NCBI RefSeq assembly: GCF_007828045.1
Contig: NZ_VITN01000015.1
Span: 1-64,000, forward strand
DNA length: 64,000 bases
DNA from: Nitrospirillum amazonense
GTDB taxonomy: Bacteria; Pseudomonadota; Alphaproteobacteria; Azospirillales; Azospirillaceae
Reading direction: 5' to 3'
Every line of letters starts with the position of its first letter. The first letter of the stretch is position 1. The translations under genes were made by a program, and so were the position numbers. Below the pieces are notes generated by a model. It did not search any database, was not told the DNA's origin, and saw only the letters and a list, made by a program, of their open reading frames with translations. Positions 54,835 through 63,462 of the stretch are shown here, piece after piece.

Positions 54835-56031
54835 ATGAGCAATTTGACCGGCTTTCGGCGCGAAACGCAGATCCTGCACGCGGGCCGCGACCCGAAGGCC
54901 AATCACGGCGTCGTGAACCCGCCCGTCTATCATTGCTCCACCGTCCTGTTCGACAGCGTGGAAGCGCTGCTGGAAACCCGCAAGGACCGGGCGTCCGGCG
55001 CCTATGTCGGCTTCACCTATGGGCGCGAAGGGACGGAGACGACCCGCGCCTTGGAGGACGCCGTGACCCTGCTGGAGGGCGGTTACCGCGCCGTCACCAC
55101 CTCCTGCGGGCTGGGCGCCATCTGCGCCTCGCTCACCGCCTTCCTGTCGGCCGGCGACCACCTGCTGATCGTCGACAGCCTGTACGGCCCGGCCCGCGCC
55201 TTCTGTGAGGATTTCCTGCGCAAGTTCGGCGTGGAGATCACCTACTACCGCCCCACCATCGGCGCCGGGATCGAAGCGCTGTTCCAGCCCAACACCAAGG
55301 TCGTCTATTTGGAATCCCCCGGCTCACTGACCTTCGAGATGACGGACGTGCCGGCGATCACCAAGCTGTGCCGGGCGCGGGGCATCAAGACCATCATGGA
55401 CAACACCTGGGCCTCGCCCGTGTGCTTCCGTCCGCTGGAGCATGGCGTCGATGTGTCGGTCAACGCCGCCACCAAGTACATCTCCGGCCATTCCGACCTG
55501 ATGCTGGGCATCGCCGTTTGCACGGAGGAGGCCTTCATCCCCGTGAAGAAGACGGCCTCGGGCTCCGGCTATTGCGGCGGGCCGGATGATGTCTACATGG
55601 CCCTGCGCGGCCTGCGCACCCTGGCGCTGCGCATGAAGCGGCACCAGGAATCGGCCCTGCGCGTGGCCCTGTGGCTGCAGCAGCGCGCGGAGGTGGCGCG
55701 GGTGATGTACCCGGCCCTGCCCGACGACCCCGGCCATGCCATCTGGAAGCGCGACTATGACGGTGCCTCCGGCCTGTTCGGCGTGGTGCTGAACGCCTGC
55801 ACGGACACGCAGTTCGCCGCCATGCTGGACCATATGGACCTGTTCAAGCTGGGCTACAGCTGGGGCGGGTATGAAAGCCTGGTGGTGCCGACCTACCCGT
55901 CCGACCTCCGCTCCGCCGTGACGTGGGAGGCGCCGGGACCGTCCTTGCGCCTGCATGTCGGCCTGGAAGACCCCGAGGATCTGATCGCCGATCTGGAGCG
56001 GGGCTTCAATCGCCTGGCCGCCGCCCGCTGA
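54835..56031 (+). CDS. Cystathionine beta-lyase-like PLP enzyme
   Basis: The 398-residue protein is a Cys/Met-metabolism PLP enzyme of the MetC type. It has T-Q-I-L-H-A-G-R-D-P at the start, V-N-P-P-V-Y-H-C-S-T, Y-G-R-E-G-T-E-T-T, M-D-N-T-W-A-S-P and the Schiff-base Lys214 in N-A-A-T-K-Y-I-S-G-H-S-D. The C-terminal S-W-G-G-Y-E-S-L is a MetC hallmark. It follows the SDR by 29 bases with GGAGAG before the ATG. In this context it may cleave a C-S or other beta-substituted amino acid from a catabolic intermediate rather than make methionine. Confidence 0.9.
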   Translation: MSNLTGFRRETQILHAGRDPKANHGVVNPPVYHCSTVLFDSVEALLETRKDRASGAYVGFTYGREGTETTRALEDAVTLLEGGYRAVTTSCGLGAICASLTAFLSAGDHLLIVDSLYGPARAFCEDFLRKFGVEITYYRPTIGAGIEALFQPNTKVVYLESPGSLTFEMTDVPAITKLCRARGIKTIMDNTWASPVCFRPLEHGVDVSVNAATKYISGHSDLMLGIAVCTEEAFIPVKKTASGSGYCGGPDDVYMALRGLRTLALRMKRHQESALRVALWLQQRAEVARVMYPALPDDPGHAIWKRDYDGASGLFGVVLNACTDTQFAAMLDHMDLFKLGYSWGGYESLVVPTYPSDLRSAVTWEAPGPSLRLHVGLEDPEDLIADLERGFNRLAAAR

Positions 56032-56060
56032 CCCAAGCCCCAAGCCCTAGGAAACGTCCC

Positions 56061-56477
56061 ATGACCCTGATCGACATCACCGCCGGCGGCTTCCGCTTCG
56101 CCGCCCGGCTGGAGGAAGAGCTGGCACCCGTCACCTGCGCCCGCTTCCTGGCCATGCAGCCCTATGACGAGAAGCTGATCCACGTGCGGTGGAGCGGCGA
56201 GGGCTGCTGGATCCCCATGGGCGATACGCCCTATGACCTGCCGTGGGAGAACGCCACCCGCCATCCCGCCCCGGGGCAGTTCATCTTCTATCCCGGCGGC
56301 TACAGCGAAACCGAGATCCTGCTGGCCTACGGCGGCGTCGCCTTCGCCAGCAAGCTGGGCCCCCTGGCGGGCAACCACTTCCTGACCATCGTCGAGGGCC
56401 AGCAGCAGTTGCCGGCCCTGGGCCGCAAGGTCCTGTGGGAGGGCGCGCAAGCCATCAGCTTCCGGCCCCGCGCATGA
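56061..56477 (+). CDS. DUF3830 family protein (cyclophilin-like fold)
   Basis: This 138-residue protein matches DUF3830 along its length: A-P-x-T-C-A-x-F near residue 30, L-I-H-V-R-W-S-G-E-G-C-W-I-P, a P-x-P-G-Q segment leading to Y-P-G-G-Y-S-E-T-E-I-L, and A-G-N-H-F-L-T-I with the final L-W-E-G-A-Q. The family has a cyclophilin-like beta barrel of unknown activity and is often encoded with hydantoinases and transporters for N-containing compounds. Its stop overlaps the aldehyde dehydrogenase ATG (ATGA). Confidence 0.85.
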   Translation: MTLIDITAGGFRFAARLEEELAPVTCARFLAMQPYDEKLIHVRWSGEGCWIPMGDTPYDLPWENATRHPAPGQFIFYPGGYSETEILLAYGGVAFASKLGPLAGNHFLTIVEGQQQLPALGRKVLWEGAQAISFRPRA

Positions 56478-57952
56478 GCGCCCCCTCCCCCGCGCACCCT
56501 TTCCTGGATGGCCAGCCCAAGGCCCTGTTCATCGGCGGCCGCTGGCAGGCGACGGACGCAGTCTTCGAGACGCGCAACCCCGCCAACGGCCAGGTGCTGG
56601 CCACCGTCGCGCGCGGCACGGCACGGGAGATCGACGCCGCCGTCACCGCCGCCCGCACGGCGTTCGAGGATGGCGCCTGGCCCCGCTTCTCCCCCGCCGA
56701 CCGGCAGCGCCTGCTGCTGCGCCTGGCGGACCTGCTGGAGCGGGACGCGGAGGATTTCGCCCGCATCGACACCTTGGAAATGGGGTCGCCCATCCGGCAC
56801 ACGCGCGGCAGCGTGGCCCTGCTGGTCGATCTGCTGCGCTATTACGCCGGCATGGCGCGGGGGATCGAGGGGCTGACGGCCCAGCCGTCCGACCCCGACA
56901 TGTTCGCCTGCACCCTGCGGGAGCCGGTGGGCGTCTGCGGCGCCATCATCCCCTGGAACGGGCCGCTGTGGGCCTCCGTCCTCAAGCTGGGCCCCGTGCT
57001 GGCCACCGGCTGCACCCTGGTGTTGAAGCCGGCGGAGGACGCCTCGCTGGCACCGCTGATGCTGGCGCGTCTGGCGGAGGAGGCCGGCGTGCCGCCCGGC
57101 GTCTTCAACGTCGTCACCGGTTTCGGGGCTGAGGCGGGCGCCGCCCTGGCGGCCCATCCGGCCATCGACAAGCTGGCCTTCACCGGGTCCGACACCACCG
57201 GCCGCGCCATCGCGGCCGCCGCCGGTGCCAATCTGAAAAAGCTGTCGCTGGAGCTGGGCGGCAAGTCGCCCAACATCGTCTTCGCCGACGCCGACCTGGA
57301 CGCCGCCGCCCGCACCGCCGTCATCGCCGCCTTCGCCAACTCCGGCCAGGTGTGCAGCGCCGGCACCCGCCTGTTCGTCGAGCAATCCGTGCACCGGGAG
57401 TTCGCGGAACGGGTGGCGCGGATAGCCGGAACCTTGCGCATCGGTGACGGCATGGATCCGGACACGGACCTGGGCCCCCTGGTCAGCGCCCGCCAGCTGG
57501 CCCGCGTCTGCGGGCACATGGATGACGCCCGGGCCGCCGGCGCCACGGCCATCAGCGGCGGCGCCCGCCTGGACGGCGCCGGCTACGGCCAGGGTTTCTT
57601 CTTCCCGCCCACCGTGCTGGTGGACGCGCGCGACGACATGCGCGCGGTGCGGGAGGAGATTTTCGGCCCCATCCTGGCCACCCTGCCCTTCACCACCGAG
57701 GATGAGGTCGTCACCCGCGCCAACGCCACCCCCTTCGGCCTGGGTGCCGGGGTGTGGACGCGCGACGTGGGCCGGGCCCATCGCCTGGGCCGGCGCCTGC
57801 GCGCCGGATCGGTCTGGGTCAATTGCTACAACGCCATCGACCCGGCCATGCCGTCCGGCGGCATGAAGGCCAGCGGCTATGGCCGCGAATACGGCCGTGC
57901 CCACCTGGATGAGCATTTGGAGACGAAAAGTCTGTGGATCAGCTCTCGCTGA
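56474..57952 (+). CDS. NAD(P)-dependent aldehyde dehydrogenase
   Basis: This 492-residue enzyme has the catalytic Cys294 in G-Q-V-C-S-A-G, Glu260 in L-E-L-G-G-K-S-P, Asn162 in P-W-N-G-P and the cofactor Lys185 in L-K-P-A-E. The C-terminal G-G-M-K-A-S-G-Y-G-R-E is typical of the family. It oxidises an aldehyde to the acid in the cytosol. ATGA coupling to DUF3830 places it as the last gene of the SDR-lyase-DUF3830-ALDH unit, where it may handle an aldehyde produced upstream in the pathway. Confidence 0.94.
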   Translation: MSAPSPAHPFLDGQPKALFIGGRWQATDAVFETRNPANGQVLATVARGTAREIDAAVTAARTAFEDGAWPRFSPADRQRLLLRLADLLERDAEDFARIDTLEMGSPIRHTRGSVALLVDLLRYYAGMARGIEGLTAQPSDPDMFACTLREPVGVCGAIIPWNGPLWASVLKLGPVLATGCTLVLKPAEDASLAPLMLARLAEEAGVPPGVFNVVTGFGAEAGAALAAHPAIDKLAFTGSDTTGRAIAAAAGANLKKLSLELGGKSPNIVFADADLDAAARTAVIAAFANSGQVCSAGTRLFVEQSVHREFAERVARIAGTLRIGDGMDPDTDLGPLVSARQLARVCGHMDDARAAGATAISGGARLDGAGYGQGFFFPPTVLVDARDDMRAVREEIFGPILATLPFTTEDEVVTRANATPFGLGAGVWTRDVGRAHRLGRRLRAGSVWVNCYNAIDPAMPSGGMKASGYGREYGRAHLDEHLETKSLWISSR

Positions 57953-57968
57953 TCCCCTCAGGCGCCGG

Positions 57969-57984
57969 GGCCCCGGTCGGGGCC
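57969..57984. terminator. Short hairpin between convergent aldehyde dehydrogenase and LOG genes
   Basis: GGCCCC (57969-57974) and GGGGCC (57979-57984) can pair around a 4-base loop at the meeting point of two convergent genes. The right arm touches the LOG stop codon. Only the position supports a terminator role. Confidence 0.3.
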
Positions 57985-58598
57985 TATAGCCATTTGGCCA
58001 CGGTGGGTTTCCGGAACACTTGCAACTGGTCGATCAGGCCGTCGGCGTCCGGGGCCAGGGCGATGCCGGCGCGATGCTCGGGCGGCAGGAAGCGCTGGGC
58101 GATCATGGTGTCGATGAAGGCCATGAAGGCGTCGAAATAACCGCCGACGTTCAGCAGGCCCACCGGCTTGTCGATGTCGCCCAGCTGGTTCAGGGTCCAG
58201 GCCTCCATGAACTCCTCGGTGGTGCCGATGCCGCCCGGCAGGGCGATACAGGCGTCAGCCAGGGCCAGCATCCGCTCTTTGCGCGCCCGCATGCCGTCCA
58301 CGATCTCATGCAGGCTGAGCGTGGGGTGCAGATGGTCCTTTTCGAACAGGCGGCGGGTGATGACACCGTGGACGTGCCCGCCCTCCGCCAGGGCGGCATC
58401 GGCCAGGATGCCCATCAGGCCCTTATGCGTGCCGCCATAGACGATGCCGATGCCCCGGCGCGCCAGCGTGGCGCCCAACTGGGCGGCGGCGTCCTTGAAC
58501 ACGTCGCCCAGGCCGGTGTTCGATCCACAGAAAATCGCAATATTCTTCAACGTCCGCGTGGCGGCGGCAGGCGTTTCCACACTCATGTCGTAAGGCAT
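57984..58598 (-). CDS. LOG family protein (nucleoside-5'-monophosphate phosphoribohydrolase)
   Basis: The 204-residue protein has the G-S-N-T-G near residue 25 (family F-C-G-S), V-Y-G-G-T-H-K-G-L-M-G (53-63) and the catalytic P-G-G-I-G-T-x-E-E (121-129) of LOG enzymes. These release a base from nucleoside monophosphates, including cytokinin ribotides. It is a single gene facing away from the Rieske gene and looks like housekeeping inserted between two catabolic units. M5 (58586) is an alternative start. Confidence 0.92.
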   Translation of the reverse strand: MPYDMSVETPAAATRTLKNIAIFCGSNTGLGDVFKDAAAQLGATLARRGIGIVYGGTHKGLMGILADAALAEGGHVHGVITRRLFEKDHLHPTLSLHEIVDGMRARKERMLALADACIALPGGIGTTEEFMEAWTLNQLGDIDKPVGLLNVGGYFDAFMAFIDTMIAQRFLPPEHRAGIALAPDADGLIDQLQVFRKPTVAKWL

Positions 58599-58877
58599 CC
58601 CTAATGGAGCGAGCAGTCAAAGCATAGGTCATGGCCGGGACCTATACAACGCGACGGCGGGTTTGTTTCGGCACCGCCCTGCCGCCGTTTGGGCAACGGG
58701 GGTCGTGCGGCACCGGGTGCATACTATGGAAAAACACGCGGGCGCACGACAATCCCGCGAATTACTGGCACGGGTCCCGCTTCCAACCAAACAAGCAACC
58801 AGCCGCGCGTGGGGCATGAACCCGCGCGCGGCACCGCATAGGGCCGCCTGGCACCAAGGAAAAACAGGAGCAACCGC

Positions 58878-60203
58878 ATGACTCCCGAACAGAACGCGCT
58901 GATCACCCGATCGGGCCCCGACACGTCGCTGGGTAAACTGCTGCGCCGCTATTGGCAGCCCATCGCCCTGGTGGAGGAACTGGAGGGCGCGCGTCCCGCC
59001 AAGGCGGTGCGCGTGCTGGGCCAGGACATGGTGCTGTTCCGCGATGAGGCCGGGCGCCTGGGCCTGCTGGATCGCGACTGCCCCCACCGCAACGCCGACC
59101 TGGCCTTCGGCCGGCTGGAGGGCGGCGGCCTGCGCTGCCTGTTCCATGGCTGGCTGTTCGACGTGAACGGCAATTGCATCGAAACCCCGGGTGAGCCGGC
59201 GGGCAGCAAGCTGTGCACCCGCATCCACCAGCGTGCCTATCCGGTGGTGGAGAAGAGCGGCATGGTCTTCGGCTATCTGGGCGACGGTGACGCGCCGGCC
59301 TTTCCCGACCTGGACTGCTTCATCGCCCCGGACAGCCACGTCTTCGCCTTCAAGGGCTATCTGGACTGCAACTGGCTGCAGGCGCTGGAGGTGGGCATCG
59401 ACCCCGCGCACGCCAGCTTCCTGCACCGCTTCTTCGAGGATGAGGACGCGGCCGGCAGCTATGGCCGCCAGTTCCGAGCCCAGTCCGCCGACAGCGACAT
59501 GACCATGACCCAGGTGCTGCGGGAGTATGAGAACCCCGACATCAGCGTGGAGAAGACGGACATCGGCCTGCGCCTGACCTCGCTGCGCGCGCTGAACACC
59601 GGCGACACCCATGTGCGCGTCACCAACCTGCTGTTTCCCCAGGCCTTCGTCATCCCCCTGTCGGAGACGATGACCATCACCCAGTGGCATGTGCCCATCG
59701 ACGATGTCAGCTGCTATTGGTACGCCGCCTTCACCGGCTTCGCCGAGCCCGTGAACAAGGAAGAGATGCGCCGCCAGCGCCTGCAGCTCTACACCCTGCC
59801 CGACTACAAGCCGCGCCTGGGCCGCCACAACGACTACGGCTATGACGTGGTGGAACAGCGCAGCCGCACCTACACCGGCATGGGCGAGGACATCAACGTC
59901 CACGACCAGTGGGCCGTGGAAAGCCAGGGCCGCATCCAGGATCGCACGCGCGAGCACCTGGGCACGACCGACAAGGCCATCGTCGCCTACCGCATGATGC
60001 TGATGAGCCAGATACGCAAGTCCGATCAGGGTGAAACGCCCCTGCTGGTGTTGGACGCGGCCGCCGCGGCCGGCGTCACCGGCCCCGCCACCGTGGACGG
60101 TGTGGCCAAAGCGGGCGAGGACATCCAGGCCTATTGGCAGCGCACCGACGCCCGCCGCCGGGCGCAGGCGTCGTGGACCGCGCCCGTGAAGGCCAGCGCC
60201 TGA
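58878..60203 (+). CDS. Rieske non-heme iron oxygenase, alpha subunit (phthalate-dioxygenase-like)
   Basis: This 441-residue oxygenase has the Rieske cluster ligands Cys68 and His70 in D-C-P-H-R and Cys87 and His90 in C-L-F-H-G-W. The mononuclear iron region N-W-L-Q-A-L-E-V-G-I-D-P-A-H-A-S-F-L-H supplies Asp175 (bridging) and His178 and His183 (iron ligands). This N-W-x-Q-x-x-E-x-x-x-D pattern marks the single-subunit group with phthalate 4,5-dioxygenase and related demethylases. Electrons probably come from the ferredoxin/reductase pair at 52-54 kb. Its TGA overlaps the next ATG by one base (TGATG), so it is tightly coupled to the glutamine-synthetase-like ligase. Confidence 0.94.
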   Translation: MTPEQNALITRSGPDTSLGKLLRRYWQPIALVEELEGARPAKAVRVLGQDMVLFRDEAGRLGLLDRDCPHRNADLAFGRLEGGGLRCLFHGWLFDVNGNCIETPGEPAGSKLCTRIHQRAYPVVEKSGMVFGYLGDGDAPAFPDLDCFIAPDSHVFAFKGYLDCNWLQALEVGIDPAHASFLHRFFEDEDAAGSYGRQFRAQSADSDMTMTQVLREYENPDISVEKTDIGLRLTSLRALNTGDTHVRVTNLLFPQAFVIPLSETMTITQWHVPIDDVSCYWYAAFTGFAEPVNKEEMRRQRLQLYTLPDYKPRLGRHNDYGYDVVEQRSRTYTGMGEDINVHDQWAVESQGRIQDRTREHLGTTDKAIVAYRMMLMSQIRKSDQGETPLLVLDAAAAAGVTGPATVDGVAKAGEDIQAYWQRTDARRRAQASWTAPVKASA

Positions 60204-61642
60204 TGCCGGCCTTCATCGAACGCCACGGCCTGTGGACGGACGAGCAGCGGCGGCAGGCGGATGAGGTGCTGGCCCGCCTCAAGGGCGAGAACGTGCGGCA
60301 GGTGCGTCTGTCCTTCCCCGACATGCACGGCCTGCTGCGCGGCAAGACGCTGCTGCCCGGGGCCATGCCCGGGGCCCTGCGCGACGGTTGCGCCATCACC
60401 TCCACCCTGTTGCTGAAGGACACCGCCCACCGCACGGTGGTGCCGGTGTTCACCGCCGGAGCCGGCATCGGCAATGCCGACCTGCAGGGCGGCGGCGACG
60501 TGGTCATGGTGCCCGACCCCGCCACCTTCCGGCACCTGCCCTGGGCACCGGGCACCGCCTGGATGATGTGCGACCTCTACCACGCCGACGGCAGGCCGGT
60601 AGCCCTGTCCACCCGGCGGATCGCGCAGGCGGCGGCGGCGCGGCTGGCCGATCTCGGCTTCGACTATGTCAGCGGGCTGGAGGTGGAATTCCATCTGACC
60701 CGGCTGGTCGATCCCAAGCTGGCGCCGGCGGATTCCGGGCAGCCGGGCACGCCGCCGGAGGTCTCTCTACTGCACCAGGGCTACGCCTACCTGACCGAGC
60801 AGCGCTTCGACCAGATCGAGCCGGTGCTGGACATCCTGCGGCGCGACTGCTTGGCCCTGGGCCTGCCGCTGCATTCGCTGGAACTGGAGTTCGGGCCCAG
60901 CCAGTGCGAGTTCGTGTTCAGCCCCGGCAGCGGCATCCAGCCGGCCGACGACATGATCCTGTTCCGCAACGCGGTTAAGCAGATCACCCGGCGCCACGGC
61001 TACCACGCCAGCTTCATGTGCCGGCCGCAGCTGCCCAACGCCATGTCCAGCGGCTGGCACCTGCACCAGTCCCTGCGCGACCGCGGGACCGGCGCCAACG
61101 CCTTCGCGGCAGAGGATGACGCGCCCGGGCTGTCCCGCATCGGCCGGCTGTTCCTGGCCGGCCTGCTGCGTGGTGCCGCGGCGGCCACGCCGTTCAGCAC
61201 CCCCACCATCAACGGCTACAAGCGCTACCGCGCCAACAGCCTGGCGCCCGACCGGGTGGCCTGGGGGGAGGACAACCGGGGCGCCCTGCTGCGCGTGCTG
61301 GCGCGTGGCGAACCGGGGGCCACCCGCATCGAGAACCGCATCGGCGAGCCGGCGGCCAACCCCTATCTCTACCTGTCCTCCCAGATGCTGACCGGCCTGG
61401 CCGGCATCGAGGCCGGGGAGGAACCGCCCCCCGCCGTCGACAGCCCCTATATGGCCGAGGCCGAGGCCCTGCCCACCAGCCTGGAATCCGCCCTGGTGTT
61501 GCTGGACCGCAGCGACATCCTGCGCCGCGGCTTTGGCAACGGTTTCGTCGATCACTTCCTCATGATCAAGCGCGCCGAAGTCGCCCGCTACAACAGCACG
61601 GTGACCGACTGGGAACATCGCGAATATTTTGATTTGTACTGA
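60203..61642 (+). CDS. Glutamine-synthetase-like ligase (gamma-glutamylamide synthetase type)
   Basis: The 479-residue protein has a short beta-grasp N-domain (V-R-L-S-F-P-D-M-H-G-L-L-R-G-K) and the glutamine synthetase catalytic domain. The latter shows Glu160 and Glu162 in G-L-E-V-E-F-H-L, Glu227 and Glu229 in L-E-L-E-F-G-P, H-L-H-Q-S (286-290) and R-I-E-N-R-I-G-E-P-A-A-N-P-Y. The class includes PuuA-, GlnT- and aniline-tagging (AtdA1/TdnQ-like) enzymes that attach glutamate to amines other than ammonia. One-base overlap with the Rieske gene suggests it conjugates the oxygenase's substrate or product. Lack of the classical adenylylation Tyr context argues against a housekeeping GlnA. Confidence 0.9.
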   Translation: MPAFIERHGLWTDEQRRQADEVLARLKGENVRQVRLSFPDMHGLLRGKTLLPGAMPGALRDGCAITSTLLLKDTAHRTVVPVFTAGAGIGNADLQGGGDVVMVPDPATFRHLPWAPGTAWMMCDLYHADGRPVALSTRRIAQAAAARLADLGFDYVSGLEVEFHLTRLVDPKLAPADSGQPGTPPEVSLLHQGYAYLTEQRFDQIEPVLDILRRDCLALGLPLHSLELEFGPSQCEFVFSPGSGIQPADDMILFRNAVKQITRRHGYHASFMCRPQLPNAMSSGWHLHQSLRDRGTGANAFAAEDDAPGLSRIGRLFLAGLLRGAAAATPFSTPTINGYKRYRANSLAPDRVAWGEDNRGALLRVLARGEPGATRIENRIGEPAANPYLYLSSQMLTGLAGIEAGEEPPPAVDSPYMAEAEALPTSLESALVLLDRSDILRRGFGNGFVDHFLMIKRAEVARYNSTVTDWEHREYFDLY

Positions 61643-61662
61643 AATCCCGCCATCCCAACAAG

Positions 61663-61695
61663 AAACGCCCCGGCCGGCTGATCGGGGCGTTTTTC
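61663..61695 (+). terminator. Rho-independent terminator after the ligase gene
   Basis: AAACGCCCC (61663-61671) and GGGGCGTTT (61684-61692) form a stem around a 12-base loop, directly followed by T residues (61689-61695). It lies 20 bases after the ligase stop. Confidence 0.85.
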
Positions 61696-61810
61696 TTTGC
61701 TGGCGCCGCACTTTTCCTGGGATGCGACTGCATCCGCCGAAGCGAGTACCGAAGGGCGGAGCGAGGAAGCCAGGGCGGCGGATGCCGCCGCCCGGCGCCT
61801 GAGGGCGAAA

Positions 61811-62602
61811 CTAAAGCGTCGCCCCGCCGTCGATGACCATTTCCTGGCCCGTGATGTTCCGACCACCGGGCCCCACCAGGTACAGGACCATGGCGACGAT
61901 GTCCGACGGTTCGCTCGGACGGCCAAGCGGGATCCCCATGTTGGCAACGTAGCGGGTCAGCGCCTCATCCTCGCTGACGCCGTCCTGTTCCGCCCGGGCG
62001 CGCCAGGCGGCCTTCATGCGGGGCACGGCCACGGGGCCGGGGGCGATGTAGTTCACGGTGACGCCATCGGGCCCCGCCTCCAGCGCGGCGCTGCGCGACA
62101 GGCCGCGCAGGCCCCATTTGGAGGCGCTGTAGCTGGACCGGCCGGCGCGGCCGCGCATGCCGTGGTTGCCGCCGATGTTGACGACGCGCCCGCCCTTGGC
62201 CGCCCGCATGACGGGCAGCAGGCGCGACAGCACGATGAAGGGCGCGCGCAGGTTGGTGGCCATGACGTTGTCGAAATCCGCCACGCTGAATTCGCCGATG
62301 GGCGGGGACAGCGGCCCGGTGGTACCGGCGGCGTTGATCACCACGTCCACCCGGCCGCCCGTCCATTCCAGGAAACGGGTCAGCGCCTGGTCCAGGGCCT
62401 CGGCGTCGCGCACGTCCACCGTCAGGACCAGGGCGTCGCCCCCCTGCCCGCGCAGCTGGCGGGCCAGTTCCTCCAGCGCTTCCGTCCGGCGGCCGGTGAT
62501 GGCGACATCATAGCCGGCGGCGCCCAGCGCCAGGGCTATCTCGCTGCCGGTGCCCGCACTGGCGCCCGTGACCAGGGCCACGGGCCGTTCACGCGTGGCC
62601 AC
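61811..62602 (-). CDS. SDR family oxidoreductase with Gly at the catalytic Ser position
   Basis: The 263-residue protein has T-G-A-S-A-G-T-G (12-19), N-A-A-G (90-93) and Tyr158/Lys162 in Y-S-A-S-K-W. The residue at the catalytic-Ser position is Gly145 in N-I-G-G-N-H-G. Around this site it is very close to the SDR at 45353 (both read G-R-A-G-R then Y-S-A-S-K-W-G-L-R-G). It starts with GTG 62602 immediately after the TAA of the PhyH gene, so it is the last gene of the DUF1445-PhyH-SDR unit. Confidence 0.9.
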   Translation of the reverse strand: MATRERPVALVTGASAGTGSEIALALGAAGYDVAITGRRTEALEELARQLRGQGGDALVLTVDVRDAEALDQALTRFLEWTGGRVDVVINAAGTTGPLSPPIGEFSVADFDNVMATNLRAPFIVLSRLLPVMRAAKGGRVVNIGGNHGMRGRAGRSSYSASKWGLRGLSRSAALEAGPDGVTVNYIAPGPVAVPRMKAAWRARAEQDGVSEDEALTRYVANMGIPLGRPSEPSDIVAMVLYLVGPGGRNITGQEMVIDGGATL

Positions 62603-63460
62603 TTACATCGCCTCCGCGAAATAGCGGCGGTTGGATTCCGCCTGGATCTTGTAGATGGAGCTGCCGGCACGCGACGGGAACGGCAGCTTCACGTAGTTCT
62701 GCTCGAAGCGCACCTCGCTGGTCGGCGGGCCGGCGACGATGCGGCTGTCGTACTCCTCCCAATCCAGCTTGTAGAACAGGGGGAAGGCATCGGTGGCGGC
62801 GTATTCGTAGAACAGGATGCGGCGCGACCTGCCGGAGCGGTTGACACTGGAGCCGTGCAGGGTCATGGGGTGGTGGAAGCTGACGGTGCCCGGCGGGCCG
62901 GCCAGCAGGGCGGCCTTGTCCAGCGCGACCTGGCTGACATCCACGGCACCGGCGAAATAGCCTTCCTCGTCATGGTGGTCCAGCAGCGGCCCCTTATGGC
63001 TGCCGGGGATGACCTGCATGGCGCCGTTCTCGGCCGAGGCACCGTCCAGCATGATGGAGGCGACACAGGTGGACATGTTGGTGTGGGGGGCGAAGGCCCA
63101 GTCCTGATGCCATTCCAGTGCTGCGCCGCCGTTGGCCGCCTTCATGTTCATCTTGGTGTGGTTCAGGCGGATGTTGGGCCCGATCAGCCGGTTCAGCACG
63201 TCGATGATCTTGGGATGGCCGGCCAGGCGGGCATAGAAGGGATCGATGCGGTTGGGCTTCTTGATGCGCTGGATGGTGCGCTTGCCATTGGCGTCCTGGT
63301 CGAAATCGAACCAGGCGTCGTCGGCGATGCTGTCGGCCGCGCGCGCCTCGATCCGGGCGGTCAGCTCCAGCAGTTCATCCAGCACGGGGCCGGCCAGCAG
63401 GCCCGGCACGACGGCGTAGCCGTGGGTGTCGTAATGAGAGACGATTTCGTCGACGTTCAT
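62603..63460 (-). CDS. Phytanoyl-CoA dioxygenase (PhyH) family Fe(II)/2-oxoglutarate oxygenase
   Basis: The 285-residue protein has the first two iron ligands His118 and Asp120 in L-E-W-H-Q-D-W-A and the distal His202 in M-T-L-H-G-S-S. The 2-oxoglutarate-binding Arg follows in R-S-R-R-I-L. These define the PhyH group, which hydroxylates small molecules. It begins 2 bases after the DUF1445 stop. It is the second 2-oxoglutarate oxygenase of the island and is unrelated in fold subgroup to the one at 51030, so two oxidation steps may be involved. Confidence 0.92.
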   Translation of the reverse strand: MNVDEIVSHYDTHGYAVVPGLLAGPVLDELLELTARIEARAADSIADDAWFDFDQDANGKRTIQRIKKPNRIDPFYARLAGHPKIIDVLNRLIGPNIRLNHTKMNMKAANGGAALEWHQDWAFAPHTNMSTCVASIMLDGASAENGAMQVIPGSHKGPLLDHHDEEGYFAGAVDVSQVALDKAALLAGPPGTVSFHHPMTLHGSSVNRSGRSRRILFYEYAATDAFPLFYKLDWEEYDSRIVAGPPTSEVRFEQNYVKLPFPSRAGSSIYKIQAESNRRYFAEAM

Positions 63461-63462
63461 CC

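Noticed and set aside
60203-61642. Housekeeping glutamine synthetase GlnA
   Set aside because: The N-domain is short, the adenylylation Tyr context is not seen, and it is coupled to a Rieske oxygenase gene, so a gamma-glutamylamide-type ligase fits better.
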